A DNA stretch of 64,000 nt. It comes from Botrimarina mediterranea (lineage in GTDB: Bacteria > Planctomycetota > Planctomycetia > Pirellulales > Lacipirellulaceae). The position numbers were made by a program, and so were the translations under genes. This document shows, piece after piece, positions 29,889 to 39,655 of the stretch (position 1 is the first letter of the stretch; each line of letters begins with the position of its first letter). The DNA is taken from positions 1,273,363 through 1,337,362 of the forward strand of contig NZ_CP036349.1 of assembly GCF_007753265.1 (NCBI RefSeq). The letters are read 5' to 3'. Below the pieces are notes generated by a model, which saw nothing but the letters and a program-made list of their open reading frames with translations, did not search any database and was not told the origin of the DNA.

Positions 29889-30608
29889 TTACGGTTTCGC
29901 GACGGGCAACGTCTCCGTAATCAACACCGTCGGCCCGCCCTCCAGCGGCTCGCCCAACTCAATCGCCGGCTCCTCGCCGTGCAGCACTTGTTCGACCCAC
30001 GTGCGGAACGGCCACGGGTCGCCCTGGCAGTAGCGGTTGAAGTCGCGGCCCGGGCACGTCGTCTGGTTCTTCGCGACCTTGGCGTGCGTGCTGATCGCCT
30101 CCAGCGGTAGGTCGTACTTCGACACCAGCCACGCTGCCAACCGCACGGCCGACTCGACCTGCGCGGGGCTCGGCCGCTGCTCTTCGAAGTTGCCCATCAT
30201 CTCGACGCCGAGGTGGCCGGCGAGGTCGTACTTGGTGTTCGACTCGGGCTCGTACTCGAGCGGCCGGCCCTCGAAGATGCGGCCGTCGGGCGCGATCAAG
30301 AAGTGGTAGGGCAGGTCGGCCCAGAAGGTGTCGCGCGGCGGCTGCTCGATCTCCGGCCGCCGCTTCCCCCACGCCTGCATGTTGCGGATGAACGTCACGG
30401 GGTCGCGGTCGGTGGTCCAGGTAACGCCGGCGTGATGCAACGTCACAAACCGCGGCGTATGCCGCCGCGAGTCGGGCAACGGATCGGGCTTCGACCCCCA
30501 CTCCTCAGCCGTAACAAAGTTCGCCGGCCGCGGCACGGCGACACGCTCCGCAGCGAGGGCGGGGAGGGTAAGGAGGACGGCAAAGGCGGCAAGCAGGAGT
30601 CGTTTCAC
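29889..30608 (-). CDS. Secreted PGRP/amidase-2-type N-acetylmuramoyl-L-alanine amidase
   Basis: The 239-residue protein has a signal peptide (residues 1-19, ALAAERV). The amidase-2/PGRP fold follows: PRFVTLHHAGVTW with the first zinc His, PYHFLIAPDGRIFEGRPLEYEP, HLGVEMMGNFEEQRPS, and STHAKVAKNQTTCPGRDF with the second His and Cys. The enzyme should cut the amide bond between muramic acid and the stem peptide in the periplasm. A C-terminal extension of about 30 residues has no known motif. Confidence 0.9.
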   Translation of the reverse strand: MKRLLLAAFAVLLTLPALAAERVAVPRPANFVTAEEWGSKPDPLPDSRRHTPRFVTLHHAGVTWTTDRDPVTFIRNMQAWGKRRPEIEQPPRDTFWADLPYHFLIAPDGRIFEGRPLEYEPESNTKYDLAGHLGVEMMGNFEEQRPSPAQVESAVRLAAWLVSKYDLPLEAISTHAKVAKNQTTCPGRDFNRYCQGDPWPFRTWVEQVLHGEEPAIELGEPLEGGPTVLITETLPVAKP

Positions 30609-30632
30609 GGCAATAACTCAGGGATGCATTTC

Positions 30633-31280
30633 GTAGGTCAGGCTGTGCCTGACGCCCCACCAACTCAATCAACTTCGCCAGTCGTCTCCGACATCCCAGC
30701 AAGCCGCCGAGCCACCCCATCATAACCACCGCAAGCCCACTCGCGATCATAAACGCCCTTCCGAACCCAGCGGTGGAAAGAAGAAGCCTGCCACTCGTGC
30801 GGGCAAGCGACAAGCCCGTGCTTCACCGGATTGAAGTGGAGGTAGTCGAAGTGGCGATCGAAGTCGTCCGTATCTTCGATCACATGCTCCCAGAACCGCG
30901 GCTGCCACACGCCACGCCGCCGTTCATTATGGCGGGCCAACGAGATGCTCCGTTCTTGGGCGCCGGCGGCGAGTCGCCGTTTCGTAAACTCTTTCTTGAT
31001 CCAAGCCCAACGCGATGAGTAGTCAGCGTCATCAGACGGCAGCGACCAAATGGCATGTAGGTGATTGGGGAGAACGACAATCGCATCGACAGCGAAGGGC
31101 GATCGCTCTTGGCATTCTCGAAAGCAGTCGCCAAGGGTTTCGATCGCGTCGTTACTCGCCAACAAGGGAGCGCGGCCGTGAGTGACCACGGTGAAAAAGT
31201 AAGTGCCACCATGCACCTTGGCTCGACGGTAGTTGGGCATCGGACTAGGACGGTGGGGCGTCAGGCACAGCCTGACCTAC
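30633..31280. mobile_element. REP-RAYT unit: transposase gene between inverted REPs
   Basis: A REP (30633-30656) and its inverted copy (31257-31280) enclose the transposase gene, 8 and 16 bases from its ends. Each REP has a GTAG head and a hairpin GTCAGGC-TGT-GCCTGAC. The gene's 3' end runs into the same ACGCC...CCAACTC words found in the spacer of the stand-alone REP pairs at 51670 and 52095. This is the standard organisation of REP-associated tyrosine transposases. Confidence 0.9.
30665..31240 (-). CDS. REP-associated tyrosine transposase (RAYT, Y1/HUH type)
   Basis: The 191-residue protein begins MPNYRRAKVHGGTYFFTVV, the usual RAYT opening. It has VVLPNHLHAIWSLP with the HUH pair, and a final helical part. 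The catalytic Tyr is expected near HFDYLHFNPVKHGLV, where the family's YIHxNPVKHGLV-like block is seen. RAYTs cleave single-stranded DNA at REP hairpins and are thought to spread REPs. The family is usually domesticated, as the gene is intact and single copy here. Confidence 0.9.
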   Translation of the reverse strand: MPNYRRAKVHGGTYFFTVVTHGRAPLLASNDAIETLGDCFRECQERSPFAVDAIVVLPNHLHAIWSLPSDDADYSSRWAWIKKEFTKRRLAAGAQERSISLARHNERRRGVWQPRFWEHVIEDTDDFDRHFDYLHFNPVKHGLVACPHEWQASSFHRWVRKGVYDREWACGGYDGVARRLAGMSETTGEVD

Positions 31281-31365
31281 TTTGCTGGTGTTTGCAAGCG
31301 ATCGCCCGCAGACAATACTGCTGAACTCGTAGGCTACGTCGCATTCAACTACGCATTGTATTGGT

Positions 31366-32850
31366 ATGTCAAAAACTGTTCTAGGTATGTCGGACGCTGA
31401 GGCGAAAGCCTTCTTCCTCAAGCATAGCAGCTATTGCAACTTTGACCTGCCGCCGTACTTCAACTGTGACTCAATACTATCTAGTGTTGACGCAGAACTG
31501 GGCACTTTGTCGCAACGGCCTTGGGCGGCAAAGGATGTTCGCAACCGCGACACTAGCCATTTACTGCTGAGCAACAAAGACGGACGATTTGCATGGCGCC
31601 CATTTGAAATCATTCACCCTGTTCTATATGCACACCTAGTCCAACTGATAACCGAACCTGCGGCTTGGCAATCGCTTAAGCGGCGGTTCGCAAGGTTTCA
31701 GAGCGATTCACGTATGGAGTGTTGGAGCATACCGAGAGAAAGCAGCTCCAGTGGAAAAGACAAGGCGTCACAGATATTCACCTGGTGGCAGGGGATAGAG
31801 CAAAGGTCATTAGAGCTATCGTTGGAATTTGATGTTATGGCGCACGCGGACATCTCGAACTGCTACGGCTCAATTTATACCCATTCGATTGCATGGGCCG
31901 TGAACGGCCGATCTGTGGCAAAACGCAATCATGCCAGCTCCGGGGGAAATGCACTGCTTGGCAATAAGATCGATGCTGCTATTCAAGATATGCGACGTGG
32001 CCAGACAAATGGTATACCCCAAGGATCTACGCTCATGGATTTTGTCGCGGAAATCGTGTTGGGCTACGCTGACTCAATAATCTCGCGGCGAATTCGCTCC
32101 CTAAGTAACAGTGTGCACATACTTCGCTATCGTGACGACTACCGGATATTTGCTCATGACTCTAAAACACTAGAAAGCGTCCTTCGATATATAGTTGAAG
32201 TCCTTGCCAAGCTAGGTTGGTCCCTTAATGCGTCAAAGACTGCCATATCACGAGCAGTTGTCCGCGATTCGGTCAAAAGAGATAAGATTGCTTGGCTGTC
32301 TCAACCAAGCGGCCCCCACTCGATGCAAAAGCAACTGTTATTATTGCATCACTTTGCGCTTGAACACCCAAATTCGGGAAGTTTAACGCGCGGGATGACA
32401 GAGATGCACGATATGCTCTCAAAAGCGACTCTTCGTGAAGCCGATATCCACCCTATGGTTGCAATAGCAACCGACATTGCCGTCAACAATCCAAAGATTT
32501 ACTCGCTTGCTGCTGCCGTAGTCAGTCGCCTTATTTGCCGACTTCCCATGGATAGGGCAGCTCATTTGCTGGAAAGGGTCGCCAATCGATTCCGAACCGT
32601 CCCTAATACCGGCTATCTCGACATTTGGTTGCAGAGAATGGCCATTCCGTTACAGATCGACCTTGGTAGCTCAGAGCGACTGTGCAAGGCTGCAAATGCT
32701 GAGGAGGCAAATCCGTGGGATAGCAGCTGGATCACAGCTAGAAGATTGAAATCGGTTATTGATAACGAGAGCATCGTAGATGCCTCAGTGATAAATCAAC
32801 TAGCCGTTGAGATTAAGCCAGAAGAAGTTGACGTCTTCTTTGATTACTAA
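31366..32850 (+). CDS. Stand-alone reverse transcriptase, defence-type (UG/DRT/Abi-like)
   Basis: The 494-residue protein opens with SSYCNFDLPPYF, as in several defence RTs. It has palm motifs in order: motif A HADISNCYGSIY (Asp162), motif B GIPQGSTLMDF (216-226), motif C YRDD (255-258) and the following LGWSLNASKT. The last 175 residues are helical with no known nuclease or maturase domain. Retron signs (NAxxH, VTG) and group II intron parts are absent. The gene is clearly A+T-richer than its neighbours. I cannot assign a DRT number. No RNA partner is evident in the 85 bases before it. Confidence 0.85.
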   Translation: MSKTVLGMSDAEAKAFFLKHSSYCNFDLPPYFNCDSILSSVDAELGTLSQRPWAAKDVRNRDTSHLLLSNKDGRFAWRPFEIIHPVLYAHLVQLITEPAAWQSLKRRFARFQSDSRMECWSIPRESSSSGKDKASQIFTWWQGIEQRSLELSLEFDVMAHADISNCYGSIYTHSIAWAVNGRSVAKRNHASSGGNALLGNKIDAAIQDMRRGQTNGIPQGSTLMDFVAEIVLGYADSIISRRIRSLSNSVHILRYRDDYRIFAHDSKTLESVLRYIVEVLAKLGWSLNASKTAISRAVVRDSVKRDKIAWLSQPSGPHSMQKQLLLLHHFALEHPNSGSLTRGMTEMHDMLSKATLREADIHPMVAIATDIAVNNPKIYSLAAAVVSRLICRLPMDRAAHLLERVANRFRTVPNTGYLDIWLQRMAIPLQIDLGSSERLCKAANAEEANPWDSSWITARRLKSVIDNESIVDASVINQLAVEIKPEEVDVFFDY

Positions 32851-32889
32851 TTGTCAGGGTTACGTCAGCCGCCGGTGGTAAATGAAAGG

Positions 32890-33006
32890 GTGGCTGGGGT
32901 CGCAGGCCTTAGCCGGAGCCCCCAGCGAATCACTAGCACGCTGTCCCTTCCGCTGCGTCCACTCCACTTCTGCTGGGGGCTCCGGCTAGCGCCTACGACC
33001 CCAGCC
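32890..33006 (+). repeat. Family B palindromic repeat B1
   Basis: The left arm is GTGGCTGGGGTCGCAGGC, TTAGCCGGAGCCCCC and AGCGAATCAC. The right arm is its complement (GCTGGGGGCTCCGGCTAGC, then CGACCCCAGCC). The total is about 117 bases. It starts 40 bases after the reverse transcriptase stop. The gap 32851-33577 also contains a degenerate family A copy and the promoter of the barrel gene; overlapping frames there are not convincing genes. Confidence 0.85.
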
Positions 33007-33049
33007 CGCCCCATCTGGAGTAGCGACTGGACGTCGCCCCAGGGCAGGC

Positions 33050-33175
33050 GGCCTGAACAGGCGTTTAGAGCCCCCTGGAGGCCCCGTACGGGGCTTCGTA
33101 GAGGGGGAGGCGACTCAACCTCACCCGCCGCGCCGAACGCCGTAAACGGCTTCCTAGGAGCCTCAGGGCATGGGG
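33050..33175 (-). repeat. Family A repeat, copy A5 (degenerate)
   Basis: It keeps TGAACAGGCGTTTAGAGCC at one end, which matches TGAACACCCGTTTAGTGAGCC of copy A2. At the other end GGCTTCCTAGGAGCCTC matches GGCCTTCCTGGGCCTC. The middle is poorly alignable, so this is the weakest member of the family. Confidence 0.35.
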
Positions 33176-33577
33176 CCCGAATGGGGGGTGGCTAAGCCCC
33201 GGCGAAGGGGGAGGTCGCTGGTTACGACGAGTTCGACTTTCGCGTCGGGTTCGCCGTGCAGCCGTTCCGCTACTTCACGGATGGCTCCGGCGGGTGGCCT
33301 CGGACTACCCGTGAGGTCGCTCGCCCCCGGCAGGCGGACAGGCCGGCTGAGTCCGGCGTGTGAATGGTCGTTGGAAACGGTCGATACGATTCCGCCGGAT
33401 TTAGCGGACACGACGAACATTCGCCTTAAGTATTACGGGCGCCAAAACATGCGGACAGGCTGTCGGCCAATGCCGATGGCCCTCAACGACGAGTGCGCCT
33501 CCAGGAGGGAGAGACACTGAGGTGTCCAAGGCGGCGAAGGTGGCCGTGGCGGTTTCCTTTACACGGAGGTGATTCAC

Positions 33578-34531
33578 ATGCGTCGTCGCTATTGGAGAGC
33601 GCTCCTGCTGGCTGCGCTTACCGGAACGGCTTCGGCCGAAACTCTGGCGGTCGATACGAGTGGAGATATCGCCGTCGCGGCGCCCGAGGTAGGCGCTGCG
33701 CTCGAAGTGATCGACGGAGCCTCGTTCGAGCAGGCCTGTGGCGTCTACGGAGACGCGTGCCGCCGTAGCGACGCGGTGGCCTTCGAGGCCGAGCTTCTCT
33801 TCTTCAAGTTCTTCCGAACCGACGGTGTCCGCGCCGGCGCGTTCAGCAACGTGCCACCGGCGACTACCGACGACATCGAGTACAACTACTCGGCCGTGCC
33901 TCGGTTGACACTCGGCTACCAGACCGCCTCAGGTCTCGGCGCCCGGGTCCGCTATTTCGAGTTCGACGAATCCGGCAAGCCGATTTTCCCCGAAACCGGC
34001 GTGCAACATTCGGTCGACACCTACACGATCGACTTTGAGGTGTACGATCGATTTAAAATCAACAACGACTGGGCCCTGGAATGCAGCGCCGGTTTGCGAT
34101 ACGCCCACTTCGAAGAGCGAATGGACGATCCCATTCCATCCGACATACGGCTAAACCGTCTGCATGGGTTTGGTGGCGTGGCCGCCGTGGAAGCTGTCCG
34201 CGAAATCAGTCGCTCTAGCTCTCTCTTCGCACGGACACGCGGCGCGATCATTCAAGACGACAAGTACGTACGCAACGGCGCCTCCGAAGGGGTTTTGCGG
34301 GACAGCAGCGTTGGCATGCTCGAATTGGCCCTCGGGTACCAGTACGCCTACCAGTTCAAGTACTCCGGTCGCGTCTCATTGCGGGCGGGTTACGAATGGC
34401 AGAATTGGTACAACTTCAGCTCGGCCTTTAGCCCTTTCACGACCGCGCCAGACAACTTCGCTTCCAGTTTTGTAGGTGGGAGCGATGTTGGCTTCAGCGG
34501 CTTCACCCTGCAGGCGGGCTACGAGTACTAG
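33578..34531 (+). CDS. Outer-membrane beta-barrel protein, Lpg1974/MOMP-like
   Basis: The ATG at 33578 has GGAGGT 8 bases upstream. The 317-residue product has a signal peptide (about 1-21). Strands alternate in the pattern of an 8- to 12-stranded barrel, with aromatic belts (RLTLGYQTASGLGARVRYFEF, LECSAGLRYAHFEER, SLRAGYEWQNWYNFSSAF). It ends GFTLQAGYEY, the usual terminal strand with an aromatic last residue. It is probably a porin or surface barrel. It resembles the larger barrel at 55567-56997 in its last strand. Confidence 0.75.
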   Translation: MRRRYWRALLLAALTGTASAETLAVDTSGDIAVAAPEVGAALEVIDGASFEQACGVYGDACRRSDAVAFEAELLFFKFFRTDGVRAGAFSNVPPATTDDIEYNYSAVPRLTLGYQTASGLGARVRYFEFDESGKPIFPETGVQHSVDTYTIDFEVYDRFKINNDWALECSAGLRYAHFEERMDDPIPSDIRLNRLHGFGGVAAVEAVREISRSSSLFARTRGAIIQDDKYVRNGASEGVLRDSSVGMLELALGYQYAYQFKYSGRVSLRAGYEWQNWYNFSSAFSPFTTAPDNFASSFVGGSDVGFSGFTLQAGYEY

Positions 34532-34830
34532 AGCGTGCTTCACTTAGCCGTAGCGTTTCTAGCCTCGCTCTGATCCACGGAGCAACGTGGGAAGTCTCGC
34601 GCAGAGACGCAGAGTTGGATGCTTTCAAGACTCACGCCAAGGCGCGAAGGCGCAAAGACAAAGTCGTTGAGAAATGAGCGCAGCCACAAACGATCAAACA
34701 GCAGCACGTTCTTTGCGGCTTGGCGCCTTGGCGTGAGTCTTCGCTGCCTCCCCTCGGCGTCTCCGCGTCTCTGCGCGAGACGCTACGGCGAAATAAAGTA
34801 CGCTATAGGCCTCGCCTGCGACTCGGGGAT
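34531..34830. repeat. Word-repeat hairpin D10, flanks as D1 but inverted loop
   Basis: The flank 34531-34593 and tail 34782-34830 match 1261-1326 and 1506-1535 in direct orientation, and the outer arms (CGCAGAGACG words) match too. The loop (about 34655-34722) instead matches the reverse complement of the D1 loop (1381-1446). Examples are AATGAGCGCAGCCACAAACG here and CGTTTGCGGCTACGCTCATT in D1. It lies between the barrel gene and the 3' end of sulfite reductase. Confidence 0.9.
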
Positions 34831-34854
34831 CGGGGATCGGAGGACAAGCCGACG

Positions 34855-36639
34855 CTACTCGCACGCCGCCAGCACGGCTTCTTTGCCGACGCGGTCGCAG
34901 AAGTCGCCGAGGGTTTCGCCTGCGGTGCGGTTGGCTTTGAAGTAGCCGAAGACCTTGCCGAGTTCGGGCGCGACGTCGTCGGCGTGGACCATGTCTTTGT
35001 AGATCCAGTTGAGCCGATCGCCGCGGAGGGCGCCGCCGAGGAACATCGTGTACTTCTCCTTCGCGCGGCCCACCAGACCGATCTCCGCGTTGTAAGGCCG
35101 GGCGCAGCCGTTGGGGCAGCCGGTCATGCGGGTGGTGAAGGTCTCGTCCTGGAGGCCGTGCTTGGCGAGCTCGGCTTCGATCTGCGTCATGAGGCTCGGC
35201 AGGATGCGCTCGCTCTCGGTGACGGCGAGTCCACAGGTCGGCAACGCGACGCAGGCCATGCTCCAGCGGCGGGCGTTGGAGAACGAGTCGCTGAGCGGCA
35301 CGCCGTGCGACTTGAGGATCGACTCGAGCTTCGCCTGATCGCCGTCGGGGATGTCGCAGAAGATCAGGCTCTGGTGGCCGGTGATCCGCAGCGGCGGGGC
35401 CATCGTCGTGCAGATTTCGCGGAGCGCGGACTTAAGGCGGTAATCGCCCTCGTCCTTGACGCGGCCGTTCTCGATGTTGAGGCCGTAGTACCAGAGGCCG
35501 TCGCCCTGTTCGTGCCAGCCCATGCCGTCGTTCTGTCCGCTGACGACGACGAGCTTCGGCGGCGCCAGGTCGCGGCCGACGTACTCCTCGACCTTCTCTT
35601 TGAAGCGGGCGATGCCCCAGTTGGCGACGAGGTACTTGAGCCGCGCGGTCTTGCGGTCGCTGCGGTCGCCGAAGTCACGCTGGACTTTCACAACGGCCTC
35701 GGCGACGGCGATCTCTTCACCGATCGGCGCGTAGCACAGCGGCTGGCCGACGGCGGGGAAGGTCTTCGCGGCGCTGGGCGTGCGGCCCATGCCGCCGCCG
35801 ACCACGATGTTGTAGCCGACGATGCGGCGATCAGAACCTTGGCCTTCGGTAATCGCCAGGAAGCCGATGTCTTGCGTATAGACGTCGGCGTTGTTGTCCT
35901 CGGGAAGGCCGACGCCCATCTTGAACTTGCGCGGCAGGTAAGTCTTGCCGTAGATCGGCTCGAGGCCCTCGGCGTTGTGACCGACCTTTGTCGGCGGCCC
36001 GCCGGCGACGCTGGTCTTCTCGCCCGACTCGTTGTCGATGACCCACATCTCGGCGTAGGCGCCGCTGCGCGGCTTGAAGTGGTGCAGCAGCCGGTCGGTG
36101 AGGTCCTGCATGCCGTCGTAGACCGCGTTCTTCAGCGGCACGGGCGAGCACATCATGTTGCGGCACACGTCGCCGCAGGCCGCGATCGTCGTGAGGCCGA
36201 TCTCGTTGACCTTGTGGATGTAGTGGTGCAGGTTCTTCTTGGGGACGCCGTGGACCTGGATGGTCTGGCGGGTGGTGAGCCGCAGGTTGCCTTCGGCGAC
36301 GTCCTCGCAGAGGTCGAGCTGCGCGAGCATCTGCTCGCTGCTGATCTTGCCGCCGGGGATGACGGTGCGGACCATCATCGAGAAGTACTTGCCGCCCGGC
36401 ACGCCCTCGGCCTTGGCCTCCTTGCGGCGGTCACGGTCGTCCTGCTCGTAGGTGCCGTGGTGCTTGAGCAGCTGGGTGGCGTCGCCGGTGAAGTTGGGGG
36501 CGTCGTTGGCCAGTTCTTCCCGGATCGAGCCGCGCAGGTACTCGCTGCCCTCCTTCAGGCCCTCATTGGCGGAGAGCTTGACTTCGGCCTCTTCAGCCGA
36601 GGGGGTAGCGGATGCGGCGGTGGAAGTGCTGTCGCTCAT
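34855..36639 (-). CDS. Assimilatory sulfite/nitrite reductase haemoprotein (CysI-like)
   Basis: The 594-residue enzyme reduces sulfite (or nitrite) in six-electron steps with sirohaem and a 4Fe-4S cluster. The two half-repeats show LRLTTRQTIQVHGV and ACGDVCRNMMCSPVP. The cluster cysteines lie in VALPTCGLAVTESERILP and TGCPNGCARPYNAEIG. The R/C-x5-C...C-x3-C arrangement and the length of about 590 favour a ferredoxin- or NADPH-type sulfite reductase. The start at 36639 is used because upstream residues (MLGDSPPAVRV) are not conserved. Confidence 0.9.
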   Translation of the reverse strand: MSDSTSTAASATPSAEEAEVKLSANEGLKEGSEYLRGSIREELANDAPNFTGDATQLLKHHGTYEQDDRDRRKEAKAEGVPGGKYFSMMVRTVIPGGKISSEQMLAQLDLCEDVAEGNLRLTTRQTIQVHGVPKKNLHHYIHKVNEIGLTTIAACGDVCRNMMCSPVPLKNAVYDGMQDLTDRLLHHFKPRSGAYAEMWVIDNESGEKTSVAGGPPTKVGHNAEGLEPIYGKTYLPRKFKMGVGLPEDNNADVYTQDIGFLAITEGQGSDRRIVGYNIVVGGGMGRTPSAAKTFPAVGQPLCYAPIGEEIAVAEAVVKVQRDFGDRSDRKTARLKYLVANWGIARFKEKVEEYVGRDLAPPKLVVVSGQNDGMGWHEQGDGLWYYGLNIENGRVKDEGDYRLKSALREICTTMAPPLRITGHQSLIFCDIPDGDQAKLESILKSHGVPLSDSFSNARRWSMACVALPTCGLAVTESERILPSLMTQIEAELAKHGLQDETFTTRMTGCPNGCARPYNAEIGLVGRAKEKYTMFLGGALRGDRLNWIYKDMVHADDVAPELGKVFGYFKANRTAGETLGDFCDRVGKEAVLAACE

Positions 36640-36730
36640 CTCTAGGCGGTTTGCGGTGACTCTGACGGCAGGGGGGGAATCCCCAAGCATATCGGAGCGG
36701 CGTGGCGGGGACTACACGGGATAGGGGGGC

Positions 36731-36800
36731 GGAAGTTGGATGTCGGAAGTGGGAAGTTGGAAGGACTGGCAAGCTTGGGCTTTTCCCACTTCCCACTTTC
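36731..36800. repeat. Word-repeat hairpin D11 (GGAAGTGGGAAGTTGG type)
   Basis: The left arm has GGAAGTTGGATGTCGGAAGTG and related words; the right arm is CCCACTTCCCACTTTC. It lies between divergent sulfite reductase and pgpA and would add about 20 false residues to pgpA if an upstream start were used. Confidence 0.8.
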
Positions 36801-36853
36801 GCGTCAGCAAGGGGCCCCGGCATTCGCGGCCGTTTCCCGCTACATTGCCCCCC

Positions 36854-37357
36854 ATGCCTCGCCCGACGCCCGCCAACGCTTTTACCGCCTGGATTGCAAC
36901 AGGGTTTGGGCTGACGGCGACGATGCCGCTGTCGCCGGGGACGGTGGGGTCGTTGTGGGGGCTGCCGTTGTGGTGGGCCGTTTCGCAGGCGCCGGGGCGC
37001 CCGCTGCAGTGGGGGATTCTCGTGCTGCTGCTGGTGATCGGCGGGCCGCTGTGCACTCGGGCGGCGCGGCAGTTGGTCGCTCTCGGGATCGTGGCGAGCG
37101 AGAAGGACCCGCAGCCGATCACCTACGACGAGTATACGACCGTCCCGGTGGTGCTGGCGTTCGCGCCGGAGGCGACCGGCTGGTGGTGGGCGGCCGGGTT
37201 CGCGCTGCACCGGGCGTTCGATATCACGAAGCCATGGCCCTGCAACCAGCTAGAACGCCTGCCGGCGGGCTGGGGCGTGATGGCCGACGACATCGCCGCG
37301 TCGGTCTATGCGGGCGCCTGCTATCTGCTGCTATGGACGTGGTTGGGGGCCGGTTGA
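36854..37357 (+). CDS. pgpA: Phosphatidylglycerophosphatase A
   Basis: The 167-residue inner-membrane protein carries the PgpA pattern: GFGLTATMPLSPGTVGSLWGLPL at the start, EKDPQPITYDEYTTVPVVL with acidic metal residues, and FDITKPWPCNQLERLPAGWGVMADDIAASVYAG. PgpA removes phosphate from phosphatidylglycerophosphate in phospholipid synthesis. Three to four membrane helices are visible. The start is Met at 36854, after repeat D11. An inverted repeat and folD follow on the same strand. Confidence 0.9.
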   Translation: MPRPTPANAFTAWIATGFGLTATMPLSPGTVGSLWGLPLWWAVSQAPGRPLQWGILVLLLVIGGPLCTRAARQLVALGIVASEKDPQPITYDEYTTVPVVLAFAPEATGWWWAAGFALHRAFDITKPWPCNQLERLPAGWGVMADDIAASVYAGACYLLLWTWLGAG

Positions 37358-37370
37358 AGAAAGAAACAAA

Positions 37371-37440
37371 GGCGAGCCGGCGACGTTAGTCGTCGGTGGG
37401 AAGCGGTGAAAACTCCGACGACTCGCGTCGCCGGCTCGCC
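37371..37440. repeat. Family G hairpin pair G1 (GGCGAG head, GTTA loop)
   Basis: The left unit is GGCGAG followed by CCGGCGAC-GTTA-GTCGTCGG. The right unit is the inverted partner with a GCGA-type loop instead of GTTA. Both halves can pair with each other or fold alone. It lies between pgpA and folD. Confidence 0.8.
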
Positions 37441-37476
37441 AGTCACTTCGATACGAATATCAGACGACAAAGTTCC

Positions 37477-38337
<861 letters not shown>

Positions 38338-38343
38338 GGTCTT

Positions 38344-38475
38344 GTGGTAGTGGGTCAGTTTGTTGAGGAGGGGCTGAGGAGCTAAGGGGCTGAGGGAACG
38401 CGCAAGCGTTCCTCCGTCCTTTTCCTCAGCCCCTCAGTTCCTCAGCCCCTTAGCCCCTCCTCAACAAACCACTAC
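38344..38475. repeat. Word-repeat hairpin D12 (GGGGCTGAGGAGCTAAG type)
   Basis: The left arm (38344-38403) and right arm (38419-38475) are complements of repeated CTCAGCCCCT words. The outer GTGGTAGTGG end pairs with CCACTACTGG. It immediately follows the folD stop codon, so it may also act as a transcript end. Confidence 0.85.
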
Positions 38476-38570
38476 TGGTCTTGCGGCAAAGTTGCACGCC
38501 CCGGGGGGGGTGATATCCTACACCTGCTGCCGCTCCACCTCTCTCCGCCCGCACTAGTCCGAGCCCCACG

Positions 38571-39623
38571 ATGTCCCAGCCGACCGATGCGTTCTCAGTT
38601 TCGCGTTTGCTGATGGTCCTCGTGCCAGTGATCGCGGTGGCGCTGGCCGTGCAGTACATGCTGCCCAGCTACGAGAAGACGGCGCAGGCGCAGTTCGAAG
38701 CGGACATGCTCGAGAAGCTGCTTAAGTTCAAGCCGGAGTCGATCAAGGCGACCCAACCCGTCGCCTTCAAGGACGCCGACGGCGACCTGCTGACCGACTT
38801 CCCCGAAGACGACGCCACCGTGAAGCCGGAGAAGCTGGTCTTCTCGTACGTCGGACCCGCGGAAGAATCGGAAGCCGAAGCGGCGACGTGGGACGACCTC
38901 GTGAAAGCCCTCGGCGAAGCGACGGGGCTGCCGGTCGAGTACAAGCACTACAAGTCCACCAACGAGCAGATCGCCGCGCTCGCGTCGGGCGAGTTGCACA
39001 TCGTCGGACTTAACACGGGCTCGGTGCCGATGGCCGTCGAGGTCGCCGGCTTCCACCCGATCTGCACGCTCGGCCGCGAAGACGGTTCGTTCGGCTACAC
39101 GATGAAGCTGCTCGCCCGCAGCAAGGACGGCGTGGCCGAGCCGAAGGACCTCAAGGGCAAAGAGATCGCCTTCACGACGCCGGATTCGAACTCCGGCTGC
39201 AAGGCGGCGGTCGATTACCTGATGAACGACGAGAACCTGCTCCCCGAGCGCGACTACAAGTGGGGCTTCACGTTCAGCCACGATACGTCCGTCAAGGAGC
39301 TCATCGCCGGCGAGCACGACGCCGTCCCGGTGGCGAGCGACCTGTTGGCCAAGATGATCGACGACGGCGAGGTCTCCGACGCCGACTTCAAAGTGATCTA
39401 CGAGTCCGAGCGGTTCCCGCCCGCAGCGATCGGTTACGCCCACAACCTGTCGCCCGAGTTGCGCGAGCAGATCACCAGGGCGCTGCTCGAGTTCAACTGG
39501 GAAGGCACCAGCGTCGCCGGCAAGTACGGCCCCTCGGGCGCGTCACGCTTCGTGCCGGTGAACTACAAGAACGACTGGGCGAACATCCGCCGGATCAATT
39601 CCGCGGTGAAGCCGAAGTCGTAG
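38571..39623 (+). CDS. PhnD-like phosphate/phosphonate-type substrate-binding protein
   Basis: The 350-residue exported protein has an uncleaved or signal-type helix (about 11-29) followed by a periplasmic type-II binding fold. WDDLVKALGEATGLPVEYKHYKS, LASGELHIVGLNTGSVPMAV, DLKGKEIAFTTPDSNSGCKA and FSHDTSVKELIAGEHDAVPVASDLL are typical of PhnD/PtxB-like proteins. No permease or ATPase gene is adjacent, so it may work with distant partners or have a sensing role. Ligand: phosphonate, phosphite or a similar anion, by inference. Confidence 0.85.
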   Translation: MSQPTDAFSVSRLLMVLVPVIAVALAVQYMLPSYEKTAQAQFEADMLEKLLKFKPESIKATQPVAFKDADGDLLTDFPEDDATVKPEKLVFSYVGPAEESEAEAATWDDLVKALGEATGLPVEYKHYKSTNEQIAALASGELHIVGLNTGSVPMAVEVAGFHPICTLGREDGSFGYTMKLLARSKDGVAEPKDLKGKEIAFTTPDSNSGCKAAVDYLMNDENLLPERDYKWGFTFSHDTSVKELIAGEHDAVPVASDLLAKMIDDGEVSDADFKVIYESERFPPAAIGYAHNLSPELREQITRALLEFNWEGTSVAGKYGPSGASRFVPVNYKNDWANIRRINSAVKPKS

Positions 39624-39655
39624 GTGGCATTTCTACCTCTTGTAGAACAGATATT

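Noticed and set aside
31366-32850. Reverse transcriptase as retron, group II intron or DGR
   Set aside because: There is no NAxxH or VTG retron sign, no maturase or endonuclease domain, no intron RNA ends, and no template/variable repeat pair was seen nearby.
33163-33520. Overlapping ORFs of 85 and 116 residues between the reverse transcriptase and the barrel gene
   Set aside because: They lie on opposite strands, lack conserved motifs, and are more likely spurious frames in GC-rich DNA. A small gene cannot be fully excluded.
34720-36645. A 641-residue open frame on the plus strand
   Set aside because: It lies opposite sulfite reductase, whose motifs are unambiguous. Its Val/Ala/Asp-rich composition is that of an antisense frame in high-GC DNA.
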